From Prinia subflava (Eukaryota; Chordata; Aves; Passeriformes; Cisticolidae), in assembly GCF_021018805.1 (NCBI RefSeq), contig NW_026961082.1, positions 62,001 through 126,000 of the forward strand: 64,000 nucleotides of DNA, written 5' to 3'. Under the pieces are notes generated by a model. That model worked only from the letters and a program-made list of their open reading frames with translations. It did no database searches and was not told where the DNA came from. Made by a program: the position numbers and the translations under genes. This document shows, piece after piece, positions 24,322-37,236 of the stretch. Every line of letters begins with the position of its first letter. Position 1 is the stretch's first letter.

Positions 24322-27300
24322 CTTCTACAGAGCTCTTCCATGGAAAACAAGCAATTTAGATCCTAAAACCTTTGCTCTTGCTCTGCAGACGAGGAATACA
24401 CCAACTGGTACAAAATATACTTCACTTGTGGAAAAGGGGCAAGAAAGTGTCTGCAGCAGCTTCTCTGCTTGCTGCAAACACAGACAACCAACAGGACTTG
24501 TGTCTTGAGAAAACCAACACAGCAACAGCAAAGCATAGTGTTCTACATAGCTCTTCCATGGAAAACAAGCAATTTAGATCCTAAAACCTTTGCTCCTGCT
24601 CTCCAGACGAGGAATACACCAACTGGTACAAAATATACGTCAGTAGTGGAAAAGGGGCAAGAAAGTGTCTGCAGCAGCTTCTCTGCTTGCTGCAAACACA
24701 GAGAACAAACAGGGCTTGTGTCTTGAGAAAACCAACACAGCAACAGCAAAGCATAGTGTTCTACATAGCTCTTCCATGGAAAACAAGCAATTTAGATCCT
24801 AAAACCTTTGCTCTTGCTCTGCAGACGAGGAATACACCAACTGGTACAAAATATACTTCACTTGTGGAAAAGGGGCAAGAAAGTGTCTGCAGCAGCTTCT
24901 CTGCTTGCTGCAAACACAGACAACCAACAGGACTTGTGTCTTGAGAAAACCAACACAGCAACAGCAAAGCATAGTGTTCTACATAGCTCTTCCATGGAAA
25001 ACAAGCAATTTAGATCCTAAAACCTTTGCTCTTGCTCTGCAGAGGAGGAACACACCAACTGGCACAAAATATACTTCACTTGTGGAAAAGGGGCAAGAAA
25101 GTGTCTGCAGCAGCTTCTCTGCTTGCTGAAAACACAGAGAACAAACAGGGCTTGTGTCTTGAGAAAACCAACACAGCAACAGCAAAGCATAGTGTTCTAC
25201 ATAGCTCTTCCATGGAAAACAAGCAATTTAGATCCTAAAACCTTTGCACTTGCTCTGCAGACGAGGAATACACCAACTGGTACAAAATATACTTCACTAG
25301 TGGAAAAGGGGCAAGAAAGTGTCTGCAGCAGCTTCTCTGCTTGCTGAAAACACAGAGAACAAACAGGGCTTGTGTCTTGAGAAAACAAACACAGCAACCG
25401 AAAACCATAGTGTTATACAGAGCTCTTCCATGGAAATTAAGCAGTTTAGGTCCTAACACCTTTGCTCTTGCTCTGCAGACGAGGAATACACCAACTGGTA
25501 CAAAATATACTTCACTTGTGGAAAAAAGGCAAGAAACTGTCTGCAGCAGCTTCTCTGCTTGCTGAAAACACAGACAACCAACAGGAATTGTGTCTTGAAA
25601 AAACCAACACAGTAACAGCAAAGCACAGTGTTCTACATATCTCTTCCAAGGAAATCAAGCAATTTAGGTCCTAAAACCTTTGCTCCTGCTCTCCAGACGA
25701 GGAATACACCAACTGGTACAAAATATACGTCAGTACTGGAGAAAGAAGGTACGTGTCTTCAAGAGCTTCTCTGCTCGCTGCAAGTACAGAGAACAAACAG
25801 GGTTTGTTTCTTGAGAAAACCGACACAGCAACAGCAAAGCATAGTGTTCTACAGAGCTCTTCCATGGAAAACAAGCAATTTAGATCCTAAAACCTTTGCT
25901 CTTGCTCTGCAGACGAGGAATACACCAACTGGTACAAAATATACTTCACTTGTGGAAAAGGGGCAAGAAAGTGTCTGCAGCAGCTTCTCTGCTTGCTGCA
26001 AACACAGACAACCAACAGGACTTGTGTCTTGAGAAAACCAACACAGCAACAGCAAAGCATAGTGTTCTACATAGCTCTTCCATGGAAAACAAGCAATTTA
26101 GATCCTAAAACCTTTGCTCTTGCTCTGCAGAGGAGGAATACACCAACTGGCACAAAATATACTTCACTTGTGGAAAAGGGGCAAGAAAGTGTCTGCAGCA
26201 GCTTCTCTGCTTGCTGAAAACACAGAGAACAAACAGGGCTTGTGTCTTGAGAAAACCAACACAGCAACAGCAAAGCATAGTGTTCTGCAGAGCTCTTCCA
26301 TGGAAAACAAGCAATTTAGATCCTAAAACCTTTGCTCTTGCTCTGCAGACGAGGAATACACCAACTGGTACAAAATATACTTCACTAGTGGAAAAGGAGC
26401 AAGAAAGTGTCTGCAGCAGCTTCTCTGCTTGCTGCAAACACAGACAACCAACAGGACTTGTGTCTTGAGAAAACCAACACAGTAACAGCAAAGCATAGTG
26501 TTCTACATATCTCTTCCAAGGAAATCAAGCAATTTAGGTCCTAAAACCTTTGCTCCTGCTCTCCAGACGAGGAATACACCAACTGGTACAAAATATACGT
26601 CAGTAGTGGAGAAAGCAGGTACGTGTCTTCAAGAGCTTCTCTGCTCGCTGCAAGTACAGAGAACAAACAGGGTTTGTTTCTTGAGAAAACCGACACAGCA
26701 ACAGCAAAGCATAGTGTTCTACAGAGCTCTTCCATGGAAAACAAGCAATTTAGATCCTAAAACCTTTGCTCTTGCTCTGCAGACGAGGAATACACCAACT
26801 GGTACAAAATATACTTCACTTGTGGAAAAAAGGCAAGAAACTGTCTGCAGCTTCTCTGCTTGCTGCAAACACAGACAACCAACAGGACTTGTGTCTTGAG
26901 AAAACCAACACAGTAACAGCAAAGCATAGTGTTCTACATATCTCTTCCAAGGAAATCAAGCAATTTAGGTCCTAAAACCTTTGCTCCTGCTCTCCAGACG
27001 AGGAATACACCAACTGGTACAAAATATACGTCAGTAGTGGAGAAAGCAGGTACGTGTCTTCAAGAGCTTCTCTGCTCGCTGCAAGTACAGAGAACAAACA
27101 GGGTTTGTTTCTTGAGAAAACCGACACAGCAACAGCAAAGCATAGTGTTCTACAGAGCTCTTCCAAGGAAATCAAGCAATTTAGGTCCTAAAACCTTTGC
27201 TCCTGCTCTCCAGACGAGGAATACACCAACTGGTACAAAATATACGTCAGTAGTGGAAAAGGGGCAAGAAAGTGTCTGCAGCAGCTTCTCTGCTTGCTGC

Positions 27301-30300
27301 AAACACAGAGAACAAACAGGGCTTGTGTCCTGAGAAAACCAACACAGCAACAGCAAAGCATAGTGTTCTACATAGCTCTTCCATGGAAAACAAGCAATTT
27401 AGATCCTAAAACCTTTGCTCTTGCTCTGCAGACGAGGAATACACCAACTGGTACAAAATATACTTCACTTGTGGAAAAGGGGCAAGAAAGTGTCTGCAGC
27501 AGCTTCTCTGCTTGCTGCAAACACAGACAACCAACAGGACTTGTGTCTTGAGAAAACCAACACAGCAACAGCAAAGCATAGTGTTCTACATAGCTCTTCC
27601 ATGGAAAACAAGCAATTTAGATCCTAAAACCTTTGCTCTTGCTCTGCAGAGGAGGAACACACCAACTGGCACAAAATATACTTCACTTGTGGAAAAGGGG
27701 CAAGAAAGTGTCTGCAGCAGCTTCTCTGCTTGCTGAAAACACAGAGAACAAACAGGGCTTGTGTCTTGAGAAAACCAACACAGCAACAGCAAAGCATAGT
27801 GTTCTACATAGCTCTTCCATGGAAAACAAGCAATTTAGATCCTAAAACCTTTGCACTTGCTCTGCAGACGAGGAATACACCAACTGGTACAAAATATACT
27901 TCACTAGTGGAAAAGGGGCAAGAAAGTGTCTGCAGCAGCTTCTCTGCTTGCTGAAAACACAGAGAACAAACAGGGCTTGTGTCTTGAGAAAACAAACACA
28001 GCAACCGAAAACCATAGTGTTATACAGAGCTCTTCCATGGAAATTAAGCAGTTTAGGTCCTAACACCTTTGCTCTTGCTCTGCAGACGAGGAATACACCA
28101 ACTGGTACAAAATATACTTCACTTGTGGAAAAAAGGCAAGAAACTGTCTGCAGCAGCTTCTCTGCTTGCTGAAAACACAGACAACCAACAGGAATTGTGT
28201 CTTGAAAAAACCAACACAGTAACAGCAAAGCACAGTGTTCTACATATCTCTTCCAAGGAAATCAAGCAATTTAGGTCCTAAAACCTTTGCTCCTGCTCTC
28301 CAGACGAGGAATACACCAACTGGTACAAAATATACGTCAGTAGTGGAGAAAGCAGGTACGTGTCTTCAAGAGCTTCTCTGCTCGCTGCAAGTACAGAGAA
28401 CAAACAGGGTTTGTTTCTTGAGAAAACCGACACAGCAACAGCAAAGCATAGTGTTCTACAGAGCTCTTCCATGGAAAACAAGCAATTTAGATCCTAAAAC
28501 CTTTGCTCTTGCTCTGCAGACGAGGAATACACCAACTGGTACAAAATATACTTCACTTGTGGAAAAGGGGCAAGAAAGTGTCTGCAGCAGCTTCTCTGCT
28601 TGCTGCAAACACAGACAACCAACAGGACTTGTGTCTTGAGAAAACCAACACAGCAACAGCAAAGCATAGTGTTCTACATAGCTCTTCCATGGAAAACAAG
28701 CAATTTAGATCCTAAAACCTTTGCTCTTGCTCTGCAGAGGAGGAATACACCAACTGGCACAAAATATACTTCACTTGTGGAAAAGGGGCAAGAAAGTGTC
28801 TGCAGCAGCTTCTCTGCTTGCTGAAAACACAGAGAACAAACAGGGCTTGTGTCTTGAGAAAACCAACACAGCAACAGCAAAGCATAGTGTTCTGCAGAGC
28901 TCTTCCATGGAAAACAAGCAATTTAGATCCTAAAACCTTTGCTCTTGCTCTGCAGACGAGGAATACACCAACTGGTACAAAATATACTTCACTAGTGGAA
29001 AAGGAGCAAGAAAGTGTCTGCAGCAGCTTCTCTGCTTGCTGCAAACACAGACAACCAACAGGACTTGTGTCTTGAGAAAACCAACACAGTAACAGCAAAG
29101 CATAGTGTTCTACATATCTCTTCCAAGGAAATCAAGCAATTTAGGTCCTAAAACCTTTGCTCCTGCTCTCCAGACGAGGAATACACCAACTGGTACAAAA
29201 TATACGTCAGTAGTGGAGAAAGCAGGTACGTGTCTTCAAGAGCTTCTCTGCTCGCTGCAAGTACAGAGAACAAACAGGGTTTGTTTCTTGAGAAAACCGA
29301 CACAGCAACAGCAAAGCATAGTGTTCTACAGAGCTCTTCCATGGAAATCAAGTAATTTAGGTCCTAACATATTTGCTCTTGCTCTGCAGACGAGGAATAC
29401 ACCAACTGGTACAAAATATACTTCACTTGTGGAAAAGGGGCAAGAAAGTGTCTGCAGCAGCTTCTCTGCTTGCTGCAAACACAGACAACCAACAGGACTT
29501 GTGTCTTGAGAAAACCAACACAGCAACAGCAAAGCATAGTGTTCTACAGAGCTCTTCCATGGAAAACAAGCAATTTAGATCCTAAAACCTTTGCACTTGC
29601 TCTGCAGACGACGAATACACCAACTGGTACAAAATATACTTCACTAGTGGAAAAGGGGCAAGAAAGTGTCTGCAGCAGCTTCTCTGCTTGCTGAAAACAC
29701 AGAGAACAAACAGGGCTTGTGTCTTGAGAAAACCAACACAGCAACAGCAAAGCATAGTGTTCTACATAGCTCTTCCATGGAAAACAAGCAATTTAGATCC
29801 TAAAACCTTTGCACTTGCTCTGCAGAGGAGGAACACACCAACTGGTACAAAATATACTTCACTAGTGGAAAAGGGGCAAGAAAGTGTCTGCAGCAGCTTC
29901 TCTGCTTGCTGAAAACACAGAGAACAAACAGGGCTTGTGTCTTGAGAAAACCAACACAGCAACAGCAAAGCATAGTGTTCTACATAGCTCTTCCATGGAA
30001 AACAAGCAATTTAGATCCTAAAACCTTTGCTCTTGCTCTGCAGACGAGGAATACACCAACTGGTACAAAATATACTTCACTAGTGGAAAAGGAGCAAGAA
30101 AGTGTCTGCAGCAGCTTCTCTGCTTGCTGCAAACACAGACAACCAACAGGACTTGTGTCTTGAGAAAACCAACACAGTAACAGCAAAGCACAGTGTTCTA
30201 CATATCTCTTCCAAGGAAATCAAGCAATTTAGGTCCTAAAACCTTTGCTCTTGCTCTGCAGACGAGGAATACACCAACTGGTACAAAATATACTTCACTT

Positions 30301-33232
30301 GTGGAAAAGGGGCAAGAAAGTGTCTGCAGCAGCTTCTCTGCTTGCTGCAAACACAGACAACCAACAGGACTTGTGTCTTGAGAAAACCAACACAGCAACA
30401 GCAAAGCATAGTGTTCTACATAGCTCTTCCATGGAAAACAAGCAATTTAGATCCTAAAACCTTTGCACTTGCTCTGCAGACGAGGAATACACCAACTGGT
30501 ACAAAATATACTTCACTAGTGGAAAAGGGGCAAGAAAGTGTCTGCAGCAGCTTCTCTGCTTGCTGAAAACACAGAGAACAAACAGGGCTTGTGTCTTGAG
30601 AAAACAAACACAGCAACCGAAAACCATAGTGTTATACAGAGCTCTTCCATGGAAATTAAGCAGTTTAGGTCCTAACACCTTTGCTCTTGCTCTGCAGACG
30701 AGGAATACACCAACTGGTACAAAATATACTTCACTTGTGGAAAAAAGGCAAGAAACTGTCTGCAGCAGCTTCTCTGCTTGCTGAAAACACAGACAACCAA
30801 CAGGAATTGTGTCTTGAAAAAACCAACACAGTAACAGCAAAGCACAGTGTTCTACATATCTCTTCCAAGGAAATCAAGCAATTTAGGTCCTAAAACCTTT
30901 GCTCCTGCTCTGCAGACGAGGAATACACCAACTGGTACAAAATATACTTCACTTGTGGAAAAGGGGCAAGAAAGTGTCTGCAGCAGCTTCTCTGCTTGCT
31001 GCAAACACAGACAACCAACAGGACTTGTGTCTTGAGAAAACCAACACAGCAACAGCAAAGCATAGTGTTCTACATAGCTCTTCCATGGAAAACAAGCAAT
31101 TTAGATCCTAAAACCTTTGCTCTTGCTCTGCAGAGGAGGAATACACCAACTGGCACAAAATATACTTCACTTGTGGAAAAGGGGCAAGAAAGTGTCTGCA
31201 GCAGCTTCTCTGCTTGCTGAAAACACAGAGAACAAACAGGGCTTGTGTCTTGAGAAAACCAACACAGCAACAGCAAAGCATAGTGTTCTGCAGAGCTCTT
31301 CCATGGAAAACAAGCAATTTAGGTCCTAACATATTTGCTCTTGCTCTGCAGACGAGGAATACACCAACTGGTACAAAATATACTTCACTTGTGGAAAAGG
31401 GGCAAGAAAGTGTCTGCAGCAGCTTCTCTGCTTGCTGCAAACACAGACAACCAACAGGACTTGTGTCTTGAGAAAACCAACACAGCAACAGCAAAGCATA
31501 GTGTTCTACAGAGCTCTTCCATGGAAAACAAGCAATTTAGATCCTAAAACCTTTGCACTTGCTCTGCAGACGACGAATACACCAACTGGTACAAAATATA
31601 CTTCACTTGTGGAAAAGGGGCAAGAAAGTGTCTGCAGCAGCTTCTCTGCTTGCTGAAAACACAGAGAACAAACAGGGCTTGTGTCTTTAGAAAACCAACA
31701 CAGCAACAGCAAAGCATAGTGTTCTACATAGCTCTTCCATGGAAAACAAGCAATTTAGATCCTAAAACCTTTGCACTTGCTCTGCAGACGAGGAATACAC
31801 CAACTGGTACAAAATATACTTCACTAGTGGAAAAGGGGCAAGAAAGTGTCTGCAGCAGCTTCTCTGCTTGCTGAAAACACAGAGAACAAACAGGGCTTGT
31901 GTCTTGAGAAAACCAACACAGCAACAGCAAAGCATAGTGTTATACATAGCTCTTCCATGGAAAACAAGCAATTTAGATCCTAAAACCTTTGCTCTTGCTC
32001 TGCAGACGAGGAATACACCAACTGGTACAAAATATACTTCACTAGTGGAAAAGGAGCAAGAAAGTGTCTGCAGCAGCTTCTCTGCTTGCTGCAAACACAG
32101 ACAACCAACAGGACTTGTGTCTTGAGAAAACCAACACAGTAACAGCAAAGCACAGTGTTCTACATATCTCTTCCAAGGAAATCAAGCAATTTAGGTCCTA
32201 AAACCTTTGCTCCTGCTCTCCAGACGAGGAATACACCAACTGGTACAAAATATACGTCAGTAGTGGAGAAAGCAGGTACGTGTCTTCAAGAGCTTCTCTG
32301 CTCGCTGCAAGTACAGAGAACAAACAGGGTTTGTTTCTTGAGAAAACCGACACAGCAACAGCAAAGCATAGTGTTCTACAGAGCTCTTCCATGGAAATCA
32401 AGCAATTTAGGTCCTAACATATTTGCTCTTGCTCTGCAGACGAGGAATACACCAACTGGTACAAAATATACTTCACTTGTGGAAAAGGGGCAAGAAAGTG
32501 TCTGCAGCAGCTTCTCTGCTTGCTGCAAACACAGACAACCAACAGGACTTGTGTCTTGAGAAAACCAACACAGCAACAGCAAAGCATAGTGTTCTACATA
32601 GCTCTTCCATGGAAAACAAGCAATTTAGATCCTAAAACCTTTGCTCTTGCTCTGCAGACGAGGAATACACCAACTGGTACAAAATATACTTCACTAGTGG
32701 AAAAGGGGCAAGAAAGTGTCTGCAGCAGCTTCTCTGCTTGCTGCAAACACAGACAACCAACAGGACTTGTGTCTTGAGAAAACCAACACAGCAACAGCAA
32801 AGCATAGTGTTCTACATAGCTCTTCCATGGAAAACAAGCAATTTAGATCCTAAAACCTTTGCTCTTGCTCTGCAGAGGAGGAACACACCAACTGGCACAA
32901 AATATACTTCACTTGTGGAAAAGGGGCAAGAAAGTGTCTGCAGCAGCTTCTCTGCTTGCTGAAAACACAGAGAACAAACAGGGCTTGTGTCTTGAGAAAA
33001 CCAACACAGCAACAGCAAAGCATAGTGTTCTACATAGCTCTTCCATGGAAAACAAGCAATTTAGATCCTAAAACCTTTGCACTTGCTCTGCAGACGAGGA
33101 ATACACCAACTGGTACAAAATATACTTCACTAGTGGAAAAGGGGCAAGAAAGTGTCTGCAGCAGCTTCTCTGCTTGCTGAAAACACAGAGAACAAACAGG
33201 GCTTGTGTCTTGAGAAAACAAACACAGCAACC
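22787..33232 (+). repeat. 12-monomer higher-order period (about 2,607-2,614 bp)
   Basis: Five successive C markers, at 22787, 25399, 28006, 30618 and 33232, are each exactly 12 monomers apart. The base distances (2612, 2607, 2612, 2614) differ only through the number of 216-bp B copies and a 3-bp deletion near 26848. The closest pair is 24579-26740 against 27186-29347 (offset 2,607). I saw few differences there, including GTGTCCTGAG near 27330 and GTACTGGAGAAAGAAGG near 25736. Other copies have diverged more, and the copy after 30618 has lost its B monomer. Confidence 0.82.
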
Positions 33233-36200
33233 GAAAACCATAGTGTTCTACAGAGCTCTTCCATGGAAATTAAGCAGTTTAGGTCCTAACACCTTTGCTC
33301 TTGCTCTGCAGACGAGGAATACACCAACTGGTACAAAATATACTTCACTTGTGGAAAAAAGGCAAGAAACTGTCTGCAGCAGCTTCTCTGCTTGCTGCAA
33401 ACACAGACAACCAACAGGACTTGTGTCTTGAAAAAACCAACACAGTAACAGCAAAGCACAGTGTTCTACATATCTCTTCCAAGGAAATCAAGCAATTTAG
33501 GTCCTAAAACCTTTGCTCCTGCTCTCCAGACGAGGAATACACCAACTGGTACAAAATATACGTCAGTAGTGGAGAAAGCAGGTACGTGTCTTCAAGAGCT
33601 TCTCTGCTCGCTGCAAGTACAGAGAACAAACAGGGTTTGTTTCTTGAGAAAACCGACACAGCAACAGCAAAGCATAGTGTTCTACAGAGCTCTTCCATGG
33701 AAAACAAGCAATTTAGATCCTAAAACCTTTGCTCTTGCTCTGCAGACGAGGAATACACCAACTGGTACAAAATATACTTCACTTGTGGAAAAGGGGCAAG
33801 AAAGTGTCTGCAGCAGCTTCTCTGCTTGCTGCAAACACAGACAACCAACAGGACTTGTGTCTTGAGAAAACCAACACAGCAACAGCAAAGCATAGTGTTC
33901 TACATAGCTCTTCCATGGAAAACAAGCAATTTAGATCCTAAAACCTTTGCTCTTGCTCTGCAGAGGAGGAATACACCAACTGGCACAAAATATACTTCAC
34001 TTGTGGAAAAGGGGCAAGAAAGTGTCTGCAGCAGCTTCTCTGCTTGCTGAAAACACAGAGAACAAACAGGGCTTGTGTCTTGAGAAAACCAACACAGCAA
34101 CAGCAAAGCATAGTGTTCTGCAGAGCTCTTCCATGGAAAACAAGCAATTTAGGTCCTAACATATTTGCTCTTGCTCTGCAGACGAGGAATACACCAACTG
34201 GTACAAAATATACTTCACTTGTGGAAAAGGGGCAAGAAAGTGTCTGCAGCAGCTTCTCTGCTTGCTGCAAACACAGACAACCAACAGGACTTGTGTCTTG
34301 AGAAAACCAACACAGCAACAGCAAAGCATAGTGTTCTACAGAGCTCTTCCATGGAAAACAAGCAATTTAGATCCTAAAACCTTTGCACTTGCTCTGCAGA
34401 CGACGAATACACCAACTGGTACAAAATATACTTCACTTGTGGAAAAGGGGCAAGAAAGTGTCTGCAGCAGCTTCTCTGCTTGCTGAAAACACAGAGAACA
34501 AACAGGGCTTGTGTCTTTAGAAAACCAACACAGCAACAGCAAAGCATAGTGTTCTACATAGCTCTTCCATGGAAAACAAGCAATTTAGATCCTAAAACCT
34601 TTGCACTTGCTCTGCAGACGAGGAATACACCAACTGGTACAAAATATACTTCACTAGTGGAAAAGGGGCAAGAAAGTGTCTGCAGCAGCTTCTCTGCTTG
34701 CTGAAAACACAGAGAACAAACAGGGCTTGTGTCTTGAGAAAACCAACACAGCAACAGCAAAGCATAGTGTTATACATAGCTCTTCCATGGAAAACAAGCA
34801 ATTTAGATCCTAAAACCTTTGCTCTTGCTCTGCAGACGAGGAATACACCAACTGGTACAAAATATACTTCACTAGTGGAAAAGGAGCAAGAAAGTGTCTG
34901 CAGCAGCTTCTCTGCTTGCTGCAAACACAGACAACCAACAGGACTTGTGTCTTGAGAAAACCAACACAGTAACAGCAAAGCACAGTGTTCTACATATCTC
35001 TTCCAAGGAAATCAAGCAATTTAGGTCCTAAAACCTTTGCTCCTGCTCTCCAGACGAGGAATACACCAACTGGTACAAAATATACGTCAGTAGTGGAGAA
35101 AGCAGGTACGTGTCTTCAAGAGCTTCTCTGCTCGGTGCAAGTACAGAGAACAAACAGGGTTTGTTTCTTGAGAAAACCGACACAGCAACAGCAAAGCATA
35201 GTGTTCTACAGAGCTCTTCCATGGAAATCAAGCAATTTAGGTCCTAACATATTTGCTCTTGCTCTGCAGACGAGGAATACACCAACTGGTACAAAATATA
35301 CTTCACTTGTGGAAAAGGGGCAAGAAAGTGTCTGCAGCAGCTTCTCTGCTTGCTGCAAACACAGACAACCAACAGGACTTGTGTCTTGAGAAAACCAACA
35401 CAGCAACAGCAAAGCATAGTGTTCTACATAGCTCTTCCATGGAAAACAAGCAATTTAGATCCTAAAACCTTTGCTCTTGCTCTGCAGACGAGGAATACAC
35501 CAACTGGTACAAAATATACTTCACTAGTGGAAAAGGGGCAAGAAAGTGTCTGCAGCAGCTTCTCTGCTTGCTGCAAACACAGACAACCAACAGGACTTGT
35601 GTCTTGAGAAAACCAACACAGCAACAGCAAAGCATAGTGTTCTACATAGCTCTTCCATGGAAAACAAGCAATTTAGATCCTAAAACCTTTGCTCTTGCTC
35701 TGCAGAGGAGGAACACACCAACTGGCACAAAATATACTTCACTTGTGGAAAAGGGGCAAGAAAGTGTCTGCAGCAGCTTCTCTGCTTGCTGAAAACACAG
35801 AGAACAAACAGGGCTTGTGTCTTGAGAAAACCAACACAGCAACAGCAAAGCATAGTGTTCTACATAGCTCTTCCATGGAAAACAAGCAATTTAGATCCTA
35901 AAACCTTTGCACTTGCTCTGCAGACGAGGAATACACCAACTGGTACAAAATATACTTCACTAGTGGAAAAGGGGCAAGAAAGTGTCTGCAGCAGCTTCTC
36001 TGCTTGCTGAAAACACAGAGAACAAACAGGGCTTGTGTCTTGAGAAAACAAACACAGCAACCGAAAACCATAGTGTTCTACAGAGCTCTTCCATGGAAAT
36101 TAAGCAGTTTAGGTCCTAACACCTTTGCTCTTGCTCTGCAGACGAGGAATACACCAACTGGTACAAAATATACTTCACTTGTGGAAAAAAGGCAAGAAAC

Positions 36201-36909
36201 TGTCTGCAGCAGCTTCTCTGCTTGCTGCAAACACAGACAACCAACAGGACTTGTGTCTTGAAAAAACCAACACAGTAACAGCAAAGCACAGTGTTCTACA
36301 TATCTCTTCCAAGGAAATCAAGCAATTTAGGTCCTAAAACCTTTGCTCCTGCTCTCCAGACGAGGAATACACCAACTGGTACAAAATATACGTCAGTAGT
36401 GGAGAAAGCAGGTACGTGTCTTCAAGAGCTTCTCTGCTCGCTGCAAGTACAGAGAACAAACAGGGTTTGTTTCTTGAGAAAACCGACACAGCAACAGCAA
36501 AGCATAGTGTTCTACAGAGCTCTTCCATGGAAAACAAGCAATTTAGATCCTAAAACCTTTGCTCTTGCTCTGCAGACGAGGAATACACCAACTGGTACAA
36601 AATATACTTCACTTGTGGAAAAGGGGCAAGAAAGTGTCTGCAGCAGCTTCTCTGCTTGCTGCAAACACAGACAACCAACAGGACTTGTGTCTTGAGAAAA
36701 CCAACACAGCAACAGCAAAGCATAGTGTTCTACATAGCTCTTCCATGGAAAACAAGCAATTTAGATCCTAAAACCTTTGCTCTTGCTCTGCAGAGGAGGA
36801 ATACACCAACTGGCACAAAATATACTTCACTTGTGGAAAAGGGGCAAGAAAGTGTCTGCAGCAGCTTCTCTGCTTGCTGAAAACACAGAGAACAAACAGG
36901 GCTTGTGTC
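30906..36909 (+). repeat. 13-monomer tandem duplication, 2,830 bp
   Basis: Bases 30906-34079 match 33736-36909 at offset 2,830 (11 A plus 2 B), with an overlap of 344 bases. The only difference I saw is at 35135, where CTCGGTGC replaces CTCGCTGC. Such near-identity over more than 3 kb points to a very recent duplication, or to an assembly duplication. Limits are at 30905/33735 (C against T) and 34080/36910 (T against C). Confidence 0.85.
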
Positions 36910-37236
36910 CTGAGAAAACCAACACAGCAACAGCAAAGCATAGTGTTCTACATAGCTCTTCCATGGAAAACAAGCAATTTAGATCCTAAAACCTTTGCTC
37001 TTGCTCTGCAGACGAGGAATACACCAACTGGTACAAAATATACTTCACTTGTGGAAAAAAGGCAAGAAACTGTCTGCAGCAGCTTCTCTGCTTGCTGCAA
37101 ACACAGACAACCAACAGGACTTGTGTCTTGAGAAAACCAACACAGTAACAGCAAAGCACAGTGTTCTACATATCTCTTCCAAGGAAATCAAGCAATTTAG
37201 GTCCTAAAACCTTTGCTCCTGCTCTCCAGACGAGGA
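34221..37236 (+). repeat. 3.0-kb block also present at 39227-42242
   Basis: Offset 5,006 equals 23 monomers with four B copies. I saw five differences: near 35135 (private G), 40262 (TTTGTTCTTGC), 40435 (CTACAGAGC against CTACATAGC), 41445 (TGCTTGCTGCAAG against TGCTCGCTGCAAG), and the GAGGATTAC variant at the right edge. The matches start after the T/A difference at 34220/39226. Confidence 0.82.
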
